Shown piece by piece: positions 1 through 9,850 of a DNA stretch of 64,000 nt (its first letter is position 1; each line of letters begins with the position of its first letter). This DNA is from Bacillus sp. ZZV12-4809. Lineage in GTDB: Bacteria > Bacillota > Bacilli > Bacillales > Cytobacillaceae. The notes under the pieces are model-generated. The model saw nothing but the letters and a program-made list of their open reading frames with translations. It did not search any database and was not told the origin of the DNA. Location: assembly GCF_009849585.1 (NCBI RefSeq), contig NZ_VCRN01000026.1:1-64000 (forward strand), read 5' to 3'. A program made the position numbers and the translations under genes.

Positions 1-50
1 GCGATCTATTGTTTTTCCATAAAAAAAGCCTATTTTTAAGTCAGTAATTG

Positions 51-98
51 AGAAAATAAAAAAAGCTTGTGGAAAAATCATACCTTTCTCCACAAGCT
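51..98 (-). terminator. prfC terminator
   Basis: On the minus strand a 9-bp stem (AGCTTGTGG / CCACAAGCT, 64-72 and 90-98) is followed by a run of T. It lies directly after the prfC stop. A second GC-rich hairpin (GGCCC TTAA GGGCC, 102-116) sits between the stop codon and this terminator. Confidence 0.85.
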
Positions 99-123
99 GA
101 CGGCCCTTAAAGGGCCGCCATTT

Positions 124-1701
124 TTATTCCGAATCCATCGGGTTATATAGATTTACATCCGGATTTTTTTCCTGGAACCATCTTAGTGCAAAGTCATTTT
201 CAAATAAGAAAACGTTTTTGCCATAACGGTCTTTAACCAGGAGACTTCTTCCGCTGGAAAGGTTTTCGTTGACCTCATCGCCTTCTACCCAGCGTGCAAT
301 CTTAGAGCCTTGTCTTTCCATATAGACTTCTGTGTTATATTCATTTTTCATTCGGTGCTCAAAAACTTCAAACTGAAGCTGGCCCACTGCACCCAGGAGA
401 TATTCTTCCATTTTGACAGTCTTAAATAGCTGGATGGCTCCTTCCTGAACCAGCTGCTGAATGCCCTTATGAAAATGTTTTTGCTTCATGACATTTTTAG
501 CTGTTACTTTAACAAAGAGTTCAGGTGTAAACTGAGGAAGACGCTCATATTGAAAATTATTTTTGCCAACTGTTAATGTATCGCCTATTTGGTATGTTCC
601 CGGATCATAAATCCCGATGATATCCCCGCTTACTGCCGAATCAACTGTACTCCGGTCATCAGCCATGAATTGAGTGGACTGCGCAAGCTTAATGGACTTC
701 CCGATTCTTGGAATATTCACGGCCATGCCCCGCTCAAATTGGCCGGAACAAATTCTTAAGAATGCTATCCGGTCGCGATGTGCAGGATTCATATTTGCCT
801 GAATTTTAAATATAAATCCGGAAAATTCCTCTGATAGCGGATCAATTTCCCCTGCAGTCGAATTTCTCGGCTGCGGCGGAGGTGCAAATTGCAAATAAGA
901 CTCAAGAAAAGTCTGTACACCAAAGTTTGTCAGTGCACTCCCGAAAAACACTGGGGTCAGTTCTCCATTTGCGATTTTCTCTCTTGAAAACTCATTGCCT
1001 GCTTCATTTAAGAGCATAATCTCTTCAAGCGTCTGATCATATAGCCCAGTATCCTTAATCGAATGGCTTCCCTCTATTTCTCCGTCCTGATTTAAGGGAA
1101 GAAAGCGCTCATCGTCCTCTACTCTGAACTGCTCAATTCGATTATTAAACCTGTCATAGATTCCAAGGAATTCTTTCCCCATTCCAATTGGCCAGTTCAT
1201 TGGGTAAGATTCAATTCCCATAACTTCTTCTAATTCAGCTAGGAGCTCAAGAGGTGCTTTCCCCTGGCGGTCAAGCTTATTCATAAAAGTAAAAATCGGA
1301 ATTCCTCTCATTCGGCAGACTTTGAATAATTTGAGTGTCTGCTCCTCAATACCTTTTGCTGAGTCGATGATCATAACAGCACTGTCAACGGCAGTCAGTG
1401 TGCGGTACGTATCTTCACTGAAATCCTGGTGACCAGGCGTATCAAGAATATTAACGCGTGCACCCTCATATTCAAACTGCATCACACTGGAGGTAACAGA
1501 GATACCACGCTGCTTTTCAATTTCCATCCAGTCGCTAGTCGCATATTTGCCTGTCTTCTTCCCTTTAACTGTTCCTGCATCACGAATGGCACCCCCGAAT
1601 AATAGGAGCTTTTCGGTCAGCGTGGTTTTACCGGCATCCGGGTGGGAAATGATCGCAAACGTTCGGCGGGATAAAACTTCTTCTTTAAAATTTTTGGACA
1701 T
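124..1701 (-). CDS. prfC: Peptide chain release factor 3 (RF3)
   Basis: This is a translational GTPase of 525 residues, the usual RF3 length. It recycles RF1/RF2 from the ribosome after termination and acts in the cytoplasm. The N-terminal G domain shows the P-loop HPDAGKTT (about residues 20-27), the switch II motif DTPGH (about 87-91) and NKLD (about 141-144). EF-Tu-like domain 2 and the RF3 C-terminal domain follow. The ATG at 1701 is preceded by a weak purine-rich site. The gene appears monocistronic, with a strong terminator just after the stop. EF-G is the only other likely reading, but the length and the C-terminal domain fit RF3. Confidence 0.95.
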   Translation of the reverse strand: MSKNFKEEVLSRRTFAIISHPDAGKTTLTEKLLLFGGAIRDAGTVKGKKTGKYATSDWMEIEKQRGISVTSSVMQFEYEGARVNILDTPGHQDFSEDTYRTLTAVDSAVMIIDSAKGIEEQTLKLFKVCRMRGIPIFTFMNKLDRQGKAPLELLAELEEVMGIESYPMNWPIGMGKEFLGIYDRFNNRIEQFRVEDDERFLPLNQDGEIEGSHSIKDTGLYDQTLEEIMLLNEAGNEFSREKIANGELTPVFFGSALTNFGVQTFLESYLQFAPPPQPRNSTAGEIDPLSEEFSGFIFKIQANMNPAHRDRIAFLRICSGQFERGMAVNIPRIGKSIKLAQSTQFMADDRSTVDSAVSGDIIGIYDPGTYQIGDTLTVGKNNFQYERLPQFTPELFVKVTAKNVMKQKHFHKGIQQLVQEGAIQLFKTVKMEEYLLGAVGQLQFEVFEHRMKNEYNTEVYMERQGSKIARWVEGDEVNENLSSGRSLLVKDRYGKNVFLFENDFALRWFQEKNPDVNLYNPMDSE

Positions 1702-1890
1702 AGTCGTTCCTCACTTACTTATATGAAAATTTGTTGATCTAGCAATCAATGTGTCACTTAATTATTGCAATACCTTCAATTTTATCTCTCTCATGTAAAG
1801 TTTGCAACGCATTTAAGATTGCATATTTCTTTTTATTACTCTTTTTGAGGCTTATAATAGGGAAACTAAATGTAAAAAAGAGGTGAAAAC

Positions 1891-2766
1891 ATGGACACAA
1901 TTACTCATACTCTATTCGGCTTGAGTCTTTATGGTGCAGTTGATAAGCAGAAGATGGATAAAAACTCCAGAAGAGCGTATTTACTTACCACTGTTGGGGC
2001 AAGCCAAATTCCGGATATTGATGTCATTTCGCGCTTATGGGATACAGAAGGACTTTATCAAATGTGGCACAGAGGGATTACCCATTCCGTTTTCCTGACT
2101 CCACTGTGGGCTATACTGTTTCTGCTGCTGTCTTATCTGCTTTTCAGAGTCAAGGATAAGAAGCTTTTTCTGCTGGGATGGCTTGCCGTTTTCATACATA
2201 ATACAAGTGATTTATTCAATACATGGGGAACGGGTTATTTAGAGCCATTTTCATCTATGAGGGTAACTTTTGGAACGATTCCAATTGTTGATTTAGTGTT
2301 TTGGATTATAATAGGAGCGGCCTTTTTCTTTACAAAGAGGAATAAATCAAAATCACCCTATTATTTTAAAATGGCATGGGCTTTTATGCTGCTGCACGTG
2401 GTAATCCAAAGCACACAGGGATACCTGATTTATAAGCAGTATGATGATCACTATGAGCAGGTTGCTCTATCGGCAGAATTTATACCATGGACTTACTCTG
2501 TTATTACAAAAAAAGATGACGAAGTGACCATATTTAAAGATGCTCTTTTTACCGAAAAGAAAACCCGGTATGTGCTTAAATCGAAAGAAACTGCTGATTT
2601 GGACAAGTTGTTTTCACAAGCTCCTGAAGCTAAAACCCTTTATGAATGGTCCCCATTTGTTGTACTTGTTGATGATGATGAAAGGCTCGGACTCTACGAT
2701 CCCCGTTTTTACAGGAACGGCCAGTCATTTTTATTCGAATATATTGAAAAAAATGCTAAAAGATGA
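1891..2766 (+). CDS. YfhP-like membrane metal-dependent hydrolase (YdjM/LexA-binding family)
   Basis: The 291-residue membrane protein starts with the signature MDTITHTLFG and carries PDID (about 41-44), HRGITHS (about 61-67) and a downstream HNTSDLFNTWGT block (about 103-114). These His/Asp motifs define the YdjM/YfhP family of membrane-bound putative metal-dependent hydrolases. Several hydrophobic segments follow between residues about 65 and 175. The C-terminal third is soluble and looks cytoplasmic or extracytoplasmic. The ATG has a good site (AGAGGTG) eight bases upstream. The substrate is unknown; no family member has a firmly assigned reaction. It is monocistronic, with a terminator overlapping its stop codon. 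Confidence 0.85.
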   Translation: MDTITHTLFGLSLYGAVDKQKMDKNSRRAYLLTTVGASQIPDIDVISRLWDTEGLYQMWHRGITHSVFLTPLWAILFLLLSYLLFRVKDKKLFLLGWLAVFIHNTSDLFNTWGTGYLEPFSSMRVTFGTIPIVDLVFWIIIGAAFFFTKRNKSKSPYYFKMAWAFMLLHVVIQSTQGYLIYKQYDDHYEQVALSAEFIPWTYSVITKKDDEVTIFKDALFTEKKTRYVLKSKETADLDKLFSQAPEAKTLYEWSPFVVLVDDDERLGLYDPRFYRNGQSFLFEYIEKNAKR

Positions 2767-2785
2767 GCTCAGCGCTCATCTTTTT
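2762..2785 (+). terminator. Terminator of the YfhP-like gene
   Basis: A stem GATGAGC/GCTCATC with a 5-nt loop is followed by five T. It overlaps the stop codon of the upstream gene. The next 170 bases up to the nucleoside transporter hold no gene that I can support. Confidence 0.8.
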
Positions 2786-2959
2786 CCGTTTATTCCCATT
2801 ATTTTCTTCATGCATACTGGTTTCATGAATTTATTCCTTTTGCACATAATACAAGTATTGAGCTTTACAAGCAGTTTCATAAGGGAATAGGATTACTGGC
2901 CAGAACTTTCCCCGCTGATTTGGCCGGGGGAAACTACTACATAGTGAAGAGGTGTTAAC

Positions 2960-4177
2960 ATGAACTTTATTTGGGGGATTTTCGGTATTATTGTTGTTTT
3001 AGGAATTGCTTTCCTGCTTTCAAGCAATAGAAGGGCAATAAGTTTAAGAACAGTAGCGGGAGGTCTTGCCATTCAGCTGATTTTCGCCTTTCTCGTTCTC
3101 AAGTGGGAAGGCGGCAGAAAGGCATTAGAATGGCTCACAATGAAGGTAAACGATATAATCAATTACGCCAATCAGGGGATAAATTTTCTATTTGGCGGCT
3201 TGTTTACAGATGAATCGGGCATTACTTTCGTTTTCGCACTTCAGGTTTTGCCTGTTGTAATCTTTTTTTCATCACTGATTTCTGTCCTTTATTACTTAAG
3301 GATTATGCAGTTTTTTATTAAAATTCTCGGCGGGGGGCTTGCAAAGCTTCTCGGAACCAGAAAAGCTGAATCGATGTCGGCAGCAGCCAATATATTCGTG
3401 GGTCAAACGGAGGCACCACTTGTGGTCCGCCCATATATCGCCAATATGACAAAATCAGAGTTATTTGCGGTCATGACTGGAGGCCTGGCTTCTGTGGCAG
3501 GATCTGTTTTGATTGGCTATTCCTTATTGGGAGTGCCTCTCGAATATCTTCTGGCCGCAAGCTTCATGGCTGCACCGGCTGGGCTGATCCTTGCCAAAGT
3601 AATGATTCCTGAAACCGAAGAAAAAGAAGAGCCTAAAGAATTTGATATGGAAGTGGATAGCGATTCTGCTAACGTCATTGATGCTGCTGCAAAAGGAGCT
3701 AGTGTCGGATTGGAGCTCGCTTTAAATATCGGAGCCATGCTGCTGGCCTTTATTGCATTGGTTGCTTTGATTAACGGACTACTTGGATGGGTTGGAGGAT
3801 TATTTGGATTAGAAGGCTTAACGCTCGAAATCATTCTTGGATATGTTTTCTCACCTCTCGCGTTCGCTATAGGAGTTCCATGGTCGGAAGCCGTACAGGC
3901 AGGAAATTATATTGGCCAGAAGCTGATTTTGAATGAATTTGTTGCTTATTCTGCTTTTGCGCCGGATATCCCAACCTTATCTGATAAAACAGTGGCGATC
4001 ATTAGCTTCGCCCTTTGCGGATTTGCCAATATCTCTTCATTAGGCATCCTTCTGGGAGGGCTTGGCGGTTTAGCCCCAAACCGCAGGCAGGACATTGCAC
4101 GTCTTGGCTTAAAGGCAGTCGCTGCAGGCGCTTTAGCATCTTTGTTAAGTGCCTCAATAGCTGGAATGCTGTTTTAA
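2960..4177 (+). CDS. nupC: NupC/CNT-family nucleoside transporter
   Basis: This is a concentrative nucleoside transporter of 405 residues in the plasma membrane, the usual length for bacterial NupC. It imports nucleosides with protons or sodium. The family motifs GQTEAPLVV (about 151-159) and PWSEAVQAGNYIG near residue 310 are both present, with about nine hydrophobic segments. The ATG has AGAGGTG upstream. The gene stands alone between two terminators and shares its 3' terminator with the convergent trehalose operon. Which nucleosides it prefers cannot be read from the sequence; the symbol is by family resemblance. Confidence 0.9.
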   Translation: MNFIWGIFGIIVVLGIAFLLSSNRRAISLRTVAGGLAIQLIFAFLVLKWEGGRKALEWLTMKVNDIINYANQGINFLFGGLFTDESGITFVFALQVLPVVIFFSSLISVLYYLRIMQFFIKILGGGLAKLLGTRKAESMSAAANIFVGQTEAPLVVRPYIANMTKSELFAVMTGGLASVAGSVLIGYSLLGVPLEYLLAASFMAAPAGLILAKVMIPETEEKEEPKEFDMEVDSDSANVIDAAAKGASVGLELALNIGAMLLAFIALVALINGLLGWVGGLFGLEGLTLEIILGYVFSPLAFAIGVPWSEAVQAGNYIGQKLILNEFVAYSAFAPDIPTLSDKTVAIISFALCGFANISSLGILLGGLGGLAPNRRQDIARLGLKAVAAGALASLLSASIAGMLF

Positions 4178-4193
4178 AAAAACTAAGAAAATG

Positions 4194-4230
4194 AAAAATC
4201 CTCCCTTCAGCGGGAGGATTTCTTTTATTT
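4194..4230. terminator. Bidirectional terminator between nupC and treA
   Basis: The hairpin AAATCCTCCC / GGGAGGATTT is flanked by A on the left and T on the right, so it can stop transcription from both sides. It separates the convergent nupC and treA genes. Confidence 0.85.
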
Positions 4231-5910
4231 CTTTAAGTAATAGATAACGGATTCGTATGGCCTTAACTGGATGGTCTCAGCAGCTGAAGGTGACTGCTTG
4301 TAGTTGGTCAGTAAGATTTCTCCTTTAAATTCATTTGCGTGAATATGTTCAGGAAGGGGAAATGATGTTTCTTTCCCATAAAAATTATTTACGACCAACA
4401 GCTTTTCATTATCACCATTTCGAACATAAGCAAATACATCAGGATGATCTTCTGAAATCAATTCATAGTCGCCATAGGTGATAATATCGTACTGCTTGCG
4501 AAGCTGAATCAGCTTTTTATAATGATAAAATACAGAATTCTCGTCCTTCAAGGCTTTTTCGGCGTTGATTTCCCTGTAATTGGAAGCAACATGAATCCAA
4601 GGCGTTCCATCGGTGAAGCCGGCATTTTCAGAGCTATCCCACTGAACCGGCGTCCGGGAGTTATCGCGCGATTTGCTTTTGAGAATATTAATAATTTCTT
4701 CCTCATCCATTCCCTTTTCCTTAAGGATAGAATAAACGTTCAGTGATTCCACATCTCTGTAGTCCTCAATGCTCTCAAAGCCCGGGTTCGTCATGCCAAA
4801 CTCTTCACCCTGGTAAATATATGGAGTCCCCTGCATCATATGAATGGCTGTCGCCAGCATTTTTGCAGATTCCCGATGATATTCTTTGTCATCACCATAT
4901 CTTGATACAATCCGAGGCTGGTCATGATTGCACCAAAACAAGGCATTCCAGCCTCCGCCCTTGTGCATTTCTGTTTGCCATTTCGATAATATCTGCTTTA
5001 AGGCCTTAAAATCAAATTCTGCGAGTGCCCATTTCTCCCCATTGGGGTAGTCCACTTTTAAATGATGGAAATTGAACGTCATGCTTAATTCTTCCCGCTC
5101 GGGGTTTGAATATTTTATACAATGATCAATTGTAGTGGATGACATTTCCCCGACCGTCATACTGCCGTACTTTGAGAATACTTTTTCATTCATTTCGTGC
5201 ATGAATTCGTGAACACGGGGGCCGTCAGTATAGAACTTCCTGCCATCACCCGGAGGGACTGAACCGTCATCATCAGGAAAATCCTGATCTTTAGAAATTA
5301 GATTGATTACATCAAGTCTAAATCCATCTACACCTTTTTTAAACCAAAATTCCATCATGTCATACACTTTACGGCGCAGGTCTTCATTTTCCCAATTGAG
5401 ATCTGCCTGTGTAACATCAAAAAGGTGAAGATAGTATTGGCCAGTTGCTTCATCATATTGCCATGCATTTCCGCCGAATTTGGATTCCCAGTTTGTCGGC
5501 TCGCTTCCATCCTCCTTAGGATCTTTCCAGATATAAAAATCCCGGTATGGATTGTTTTTTGCTTTTTTTGCTTCCTGGAACCATTCATGTTCAGTGGAAG
5601 TATGGTTAACAACAATATCCATAATGATTTTTATGTCACGATTATGGGCTTCTTCAAGAAGCTTATCAAAGTCTGCCATTGTTCCATATTCTTCATGGAT
5701 GCTGAAATAATCGCTGATGTCATACCCGTTATCACGCTGTGGAGATTTATAAATCGGTGTCAGCCAGACAACATCCACACCTAATTCTTTTAAGTAATCC
5801 AGTTTGGCAATGATTCCAGGAATGTCTCCAACTCCATTTCCTGTCGTGTCGTTAAAGCTTTTCGGATAAATTTGATAGACTACTGCTTTTTTCCACCACG
5901 GTTGTTTCAT
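4225..5910 (-). CDS. treA: Trehalose-6-phosphate hydrolase (phosphotrehalase)
   Basis: This GH13 enzyme of 561 residues hydrolyses trehalose 6-phosphate to glucose and glucose 6-phosphate in the cytoplasm. It closely follows Bacillus subtilis TreA from memory, including YPKSFNDTTGNGVGD near the N terminus and VGEMSSTT. Catalytic candidates are the Asp in DGFRLDVINL (nucleophile), the Glu in VGEMSS (acid/base) and the Asp in NHDQPR. It is the third gene of treP-malL-treA, separated from malL by 206 bp that hold a dispersed repeat with a strong hairpin, so its expression may be partly uncoupled. The neighbouring 561-residue GH13 gene is a paralogue, but its motifs fit oligo-1,6-glucosidase better. 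Confidence 0.9.
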   Translation of the reverse strand: MKQPWWKKAVVYQIYPKSFNDTTGNGVGDIPGIIAKLDYLKELGVDVVWLTPIYKSPQRDNGYDISDYFSIHEEYGTMADFDKLLEEAHNRDIKIIMDIVVNHTSTEHEWFQEAKKAKNNPYRDFYIWKDPKEDGSEPTNWESKFGGNAWQYDEATGQYYLHLFDVTQADLNWENEDLRRKVYDMMEFWFKKGVDGFRLDVINLISKDQDFPDDDGSVPPGDGRKFYTDGPRVHEFMHEMNEKVFSKYGSMTVGEMSSTTIDHCIKYSNPEREELSMTFNFHHLKVDYPNGEKWALAEFDFKALKQILSKWQTEMHKGGGWNALFWCNHDQPRIVSRYGDDKEYHRESAKMLATAIHMMQGTPYIYQGEEFGMTNPGFESIEDYRDVESLNVYSILKEKGMDEEEIINILKSKSRDNSRTPVQWDSSENAGFTDGTPWIHVASNYREINAEKALKDENSVFYHYKKLIQLRKQYDIITYGDYELISEDHPDVFAYVRNGDNEKLLVVNNFYGKETSFPLPEHIHANEFKGEILLTNYKQSPSAAETIQLRPYESVIYYLKK

Positions 5911-5964
5911 TTAGAATCACCCTGTTTTATTTTTTTTGAAATTTTTTTCAAAGCTTGCTGTTTT

Positions 5965-6100
5965 TTGTTTTGAATTATGCCCGTTGATTTGCAGCCAACC
6001 CGCGGGAAGTAATGTGAGCCTCCTCGGCTTAGCCTGAGGAGGCTCAGCTGTCCTGTCCCTTACCTGCCACCCCGGATTACATTTAACAACATGAGTGAAC
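5965..6100. repeat. Dispersed GC-rich intergenic repeat, copy 1
   Basis: The spacer between malL and treA carries CCGTTGATTTGCAGCC, then a palindrome GAGCCTCCTC / GAGGAGGCTC, then CAGCTGTCCTG. The same modules occur in the copies near 17.83 and 37.04 kb. The palindrome could act as an RNA hairpin inside the trehalose operon. Confidence 0.6.
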
Positions 6101-6116
6101 CATGCTGCTCATCAAC

Positions 6117-7802
6117 TTATCTTTTATCAGCAGTAAATAGAAGCACTTGAGCTTCATAAGGACGAAGCTTGATTGTTCTGCTGATTTGTACATCTTTATA
6201 ATTTCCAATCAGTTGTTCGAATTTTTTATCCTGGATGTCTGCAGGAAGTACTGCTTCAGTGTTTTCAACATAGAAGTTGCACATAACAAGGAGTATCTGA
6301 TTGCCAAGTGTTCTTGTATAGGCATAGACTTCGGGATGATCATCTAGTATAAGGTTATACTTTCCGTAAACAATAACCTCATTTTTCTTCCTGAGTTCAA
6401 TAAGCTTTTTATAATACTGAAAAACAGAGTCAGGGTTTTTCATGGCCTTTTCGACATTAATCTCTTTATAGTTAGGGTTTACTTTTATCCATGGTGTTCC
6501 TTCCGTAAATCCTCCGTGCTCAGAAGAATCCCATTGCATTGGTGTCCGCGCATTATCACGCCCTTTTGCATAGATAGCTTCTAATGCCTTTTCCTCGGTC
6601 CAGCCATCATCAAGAGCTTCATTATAAAAATTAAGTGTTTCTATATCTCTGTATTCATCTATGCTTGAGTAGCGGACATTGGTCATTCCAATTTCTTCGC
6701 CCTGATAAATATAAGGAGTTCCTTTCATCATATGCAGCAATGTTGCCAGCATCTTTGCCGACTTCTCCCAAAACTCTTCATCATTCCCTAATCTTGAAAC
6801 AGAGCGTGGCTGGTCATGATTATTAAAGTAAAGACTGTTCCAGCCAATTTCATCCAGCTCATTTTGCCATTTGGTCAGATTTGTTTTTAAGTCAAACAGA
6901 TTGAGGGGTTTAAGGTCCCATTTGCCGTTTGGCCCGTTATCCAGGCTAACATGTTCAAACTGGAAAACCATATTTAATTCATTGCGTGATTCTCCTGTAT
7001 ACTGCCTTGCCCACTCAGGATTAACACCAGGCATTTCGCCGACAGTCATAACATCATACTTCGATAAGGCCTTTTCATTCATCTCCTGCAGGTATTCATG
7101 AATTTTTGGGCCATTTCGATAATACTTGCTGCCAGAAGCATACTTCTTCCCGGGCTTTGGTTCATCATCAGGGAGTCCCTCCACTTTGGAAATAAAGTTG
7201 ACTACATCCATTCTGAACCCATCAATCCCTTTCTCAAGCCACCAGGTCATCATGTCGTATATTTCTTCTCTTAATTTTTGATTCTCCCAGTTTAGATCAG
7301 GCTGTTTTTTTGAGAACAGATGCAAATAATATTCTCCTGTACTTTCATCAAGCTCCCAGGCAGATCCGCCGAAATTACTGCCCCAGTTATTCGGCTCTTT
7401 TCCATCTTTTCCTTCACGCCATATATAGTAATCCCTATATGGATTATCCTTCGATTTCCTTGCTTCTGAAAACCAGATATGTTCATCTGAACTATGGTTT
7501 ACCACCAGATCCATTATGAGTTTAATGCCTCTTTTATGCAGCTCGTCAAGAAGCAGTTCCCAATCCTTCATGGTGCCAAACTCTTCCATAATATCCTGAT
7601 AATCACTGATATCGTAGCCATTATCATCATTTGGCGATTTATAAACCGGTGATAGCCAGACCACATCAATTCCGAGCTCTTTCAAATAATCCAGTCTTGA
7701 GATAATTCCCTGCAAATCTCCTATTCCATCTCCATTGCTGTCCATGAAGCTCCGAGGGTAGATTTGGTAAACTACACTTTCTTTCCACCAATGCTTCTTC
7801 AT
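6117..7802 (-). CDS. malL: Oligo-1,6-glucosidase (GH13 alpha-glucosidase)
   Basis: This 561-residue GH13 alpha-glucosidase resembles MalL-type oligo-1,6-glucosidases: YPRSFMDSNGDGIGDLQG near the N terminus, HSSDEHIWF, and FSKKQPDLNWEN. The catalytic set is the Asp in DGFRMDVVNF, the Glu in VGEMPG and the Asp in NHDQPR. Such enzymes release glucose from isomaltose-like oligosaccharides and often from sucrose or maltose. It lies between treP and treA in one leftward operon, so it is expected to be induced with trehalose uptake. It may widen the range of alpha-glucosides used, or have some trehalose-derived substrate. The ATG follows GGAGGTCGC. Confidence 0.82.
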   Translation of the reverse strand: MKKHWWKESVVYQIYPRSFMDSNGDGIGDLQGIISRLDYLKELGIDVVWLSPVYKSPNDDNGYDISDYQDIMEEFGTMKDWELLLDELHKRGIKLIMDLVVNHSSDEHIWFSEARKSKDNPYRDYYIWREGKDGKEPNNWGSNFGGSAWELDESTGEYYLHLFSKKQPDLNWENQKLREEIYDMMTWWLEKGIDGFRMDVVNFISKVEGLPDDEPKPGKKYASGSKYYRNGPKIHEYLQEMNEKALSKYDVMTVGEMPGVNPEWARQYTGESRNELNMVFQFEHVSLDNGPNGKWDLKPLNLFDLKTNLTKWQNELDEIGWNSLYFNNHDQPRSVSRLGNDEEFWEKSAKMLATLLHMMKGTPYIYQGEEIGMTNVRYSSIDEYRDIETLNFYNEALDDGWTEEKALEAIYAKGRDNARTPMQWDSSEHGGFTEGTPWIKVNPNYKEINVEKAMKNPDSVFQYYKKLIELRKKNEVIVYGKYNLILDDHPEVYAYTRTLGNQILLVMCNFYVENTEAVLPADIQDKKFEQLIGNYKDVQISRTIKLRPYEAQVLLFTADKR

Positions 7803-7844
7803 AATGCGACCTCCGGTATAATAAAATTTCGAGAAAGCCTAAAA

Positions 7845-7886
7845 ATGGTGATACCATGGAATCATAGAACCCCATGGCATCTTCAA
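7845..7886 (-). other. Intercistronic hairpin between treP and malL
   Basis: On the minus strand TGCCATGG and CCATGGTA form an 8-bp stem around a 12-nt loop, just after the treP stop. No T run follows at once, so it looks like an mRNA processing or stabilising hairpin more than a terminator. Confidence 0.45.
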
Positions 7887-7888
7887 GT

Positions 7889-9295
7889 TTATTCGGCTTT
7901 TTTAAATTTTGAGAAAGCTAAAGTTAATAGAAACGGAACTATGAGTGCAATTCCCATTCCAATAAAGAAAGGAATCCAATTTTCCGCAAAGATGGAGAAG
8001 AACGCCGGCAATCCGCCTACACCTATTGACGGTGCCTTAACTCCATTAATAGTGATGAATATGCCAGCAATCGCCGACCCAATAATCGCTGCAAAGAACG
8101 GATACTTAAAGCGAAGATTTACCCCAAACATAGCCGGCTCGGTAACGCCCAGCCATGCTGATATTGAAGATGTAAGCGCAAGACCTTTCAGCTTTTCATT
8201 TCCTCTGCTAAGCAGCATCATGGCAAAAGCTGCGGAACCCTGTGCAATATTAGACAATGCAACCATAGGCCATAAAAACGTGCCGCCAATGCTGCCGATT
8301 AACTGCAAATCAACAGCAAGGAAAGTATGATGCATGCCAGTGATTACAAGCGGTGCATATAACCCCCCATAAATTAATCCTCCAAGTGCCGGAACAGCAT
8401 CAAAGATTCCGACAACACCATTTGTAATCCAGCTGCCGATTGTAAAAGTAATTGGTCCAATGGCAATAAAAGAAAGAAATCCTGTTACTAATAATGCAAT
8501 CGGTGCAACAGTCAGAAGCTGAAAAGCATCAGGAATTCTTTTTCTCAGGAATACTTCTATCTTAGCCAACACATATGAAGCAAATAATACCGGCAATACC
8601 TGACCCTGGTAACCTACTTTCTCAATTTCAAAACCAAATAAATTCCACTTTGGAACTTCCTCTGCAGCACCATAGCCCCATGCATTTAAAAGATCCGGGT
8701 GCACGAGCATCAAACCAAGCACAATACCCAGAAGCGGACTTCCGCCAAACCTGTTAACAGCACTCCATCCAATCAAACCGGGTAGGAATACGAAAGCAGT
8801 ATTGGCAATCAGGTTAATGATCGCAGCCAGATCAGCCCAGTTTGTATAAACTTCAACAAACGACTTTTCATCAAAGAAAATACCTGGCGCAGTCATAATG
8901 TTGTTGATTCCCATCAGCAAACCAGCTGTTACGATAGCTGGCAGGATAGGAATAAAAATATCGGCAAGTGTTTTAATGCCGCGCTGCAAGGGATTTAAGT
9001 TTTCGGCAGCAGCACTTTTGGTCTCTTCCTTTGACGATTCGCCAATTCCGGTAGCCTCTGTCATTTCTTTATATACTTTATCAACGAGGCCTTGTCCGAT
9101 TACAACCTGGAATTGTCCATTGGTGGAGAAGGACCCTTTCACTATATCAATATTTTCAAGTTTTTCTTTATTGACTTTGCCTTCATCTTTTAAGGCAAAA
9201 CGCAGCCGTGTTACACAATGAGTGGCCGCAGCGATATTATCTTTGCCCCCGATAGCTTCTACGATTTGCTCTGCTGACTCTTTATTTGTAGCCAT
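7889..9295 (-). CDS. treP: PTS trehalose-specific enzyme IIBC
   Basis: The 468-residue membrane protein phosphorylates and imports trehalose. An N-terminal EIIB domain (residues about 1-85) carries the phospho-Cys in THCVTRLRF. A hydrophobic EIIC domain follows from about residue 105. No EIIA domain is attached, so phosphate must come from another IIA (inference). I start it at the ATG at 9295, which has AGGAGG nearby and gives MATNKESAEQ; an upstream in-frame start at 9370 would add 25 residues with no signal for translation. It is the first gene of the trehalose operon, downstream of two TreR-like operators and a cre-like site. A treR gene is not in the window. Confidence 0.92.
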   Translation of the reverse strand: MATNKESAEQIVEAIGGKDNIAAATHCVTRLRFALKDEGKVNKEKLENIDIVKGSFSTNGQFQVVIGQGLVDKVYKEMTEATGIGESSKEETKSAAAENLNPLQRGIKTLADIFIPILPAIVTAGLLMGINNIMTAPGIFFDEKSFVEVYTNWADLAAIINLIANTAFVFLPGLIGWSAVNRFGGSPLLGIVLGLMLVHPDLLNAWGYGAAEEVPKWNLFGFEIEKVGYQGQVLPVLFASYVLAKIEVFLRKRIPDAFQLLTVAPIALLVTGFLSFIAIGPITFTIGSWITNGVVGIFDAVPALGGLIYGGLYAPLVITGMHHTFLAVDLQLIGSIGGTFLWPMVALSNIAQGSAAFAMMLLSRGNEKLKGLALTSSISAWLGVTEPAMFGVNLRFKYPFFAAIIGSAIAGIFITINGVKAPSIGVGGLPAFFSIFAENWIPFFIGMGIALIVPFLLTLAFSKFKKAE

Positions 9296-9395
9296 TCTTC
9301 GCTCTCCTCCTGTTACCGTTTTCAAATAAAAGAAAAAAACAGTTATAAGGTGCTTATTTATGGTCCTCAATTTTGATAAATATAAACCAAAGCAA

Positions 9396-9446
9396 CTTGT
9401 ATATACATGATCTGTTTACGCTTTCATTTTATCTTGTATATACATG
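9396..9446 (-). promoter_or_regulatory. Two TreR-like operators flanking a cre-like site
   Basis: The 14-mer CTTGTATATACATG occurs twice, at 9396-9409 and 9433-9446, 37 bp apart. Its core TTGTATATACA matches the known Bacillus TreR operator. Between them, at 9413-9426, the minus strand reads TGAAAGCGTAAACA, a cre site for CcpA with one mismatch to the consensus. The arrangement lies about 100-150 bp upstream of the treP start and implies induction by trehalose 6-phosphate and catabolite repression. Confidence 0.8.
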
Positions 9447-9506
9447 TCAGTCAACTGTTTTTTCTTTTCCTTGTTTTATATACCCATTCACACCGTTTGG
9501 AAGCCA

Positions 9507-9556
9507 TAAAAAAGAAAAACCGGCTTTGAGACCAATCGTCTGCAAAGCCGGTTCTA
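9507..9556 (-). terminator. tatA terminator
   Basis: AACCGGCTTTG and CAAAGCCGGTT form a long stem after the tatA stop, followed on the minus strand by a T-rich run. Confidence 0.85.
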
Positions 9557-9566
9557 AACCGGTAGG

Positions 9567-9740
9567 CTATTTTCTTTTATCATCGTCATCATCTTTAGTG
9601 AGATCACGAGTAGATTTCTTAAATTCTTTTAAAGTTTCCCCGAATGCTCTCCCTATTTCGGGAAGTTTTTTAGGCCCAAAAATAATAAGAGCCAGAACGA
9701 GGATGAGAATTAAGCCTGGAATTCCGATGTTTGATAACAT
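9567..9740 (-). CDS. tatA: Twin-arginine translocase subunit TatA/E
   Basis: This 57-residue protein has one N-terminal membrane helix (about 8-22) ending in [10 protein letters not shown], the TatA hinge motif. An amphipathic helix and a highly charged tail (DDDDDKRK) follow. It forms the protein-conducting part of the Tat export system for folded proteins. I prefer the ATG at 9740, because AAGGAG lies a proper distance upstream; a GTG at 9749 overlaps that site. No tatC is adjacent, which is common for an extra TatA copy. Confidence 0.9.
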   Translation of the reverse strand: MLSNIGIPGLILILVLALIIFGPKKLPEIGRAFGETLKEFKKSTRDLTKDDDDDKRK

Positions 9741-9850
9741 GCTGAACACTCCTTATATATCATATCGCTTGAAGCGGTAGTAATCATGTTCACTGTCTAT
9801 TATAGGGGACTTGCTCAAAAAATCATAGTACGAGACTTATTATAAGATAC

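Noticed and set aside
7764..8330. A 188-codon frame opposite treP
   Set aside because: It overlaps treP and malL entirely and has no family pattern.
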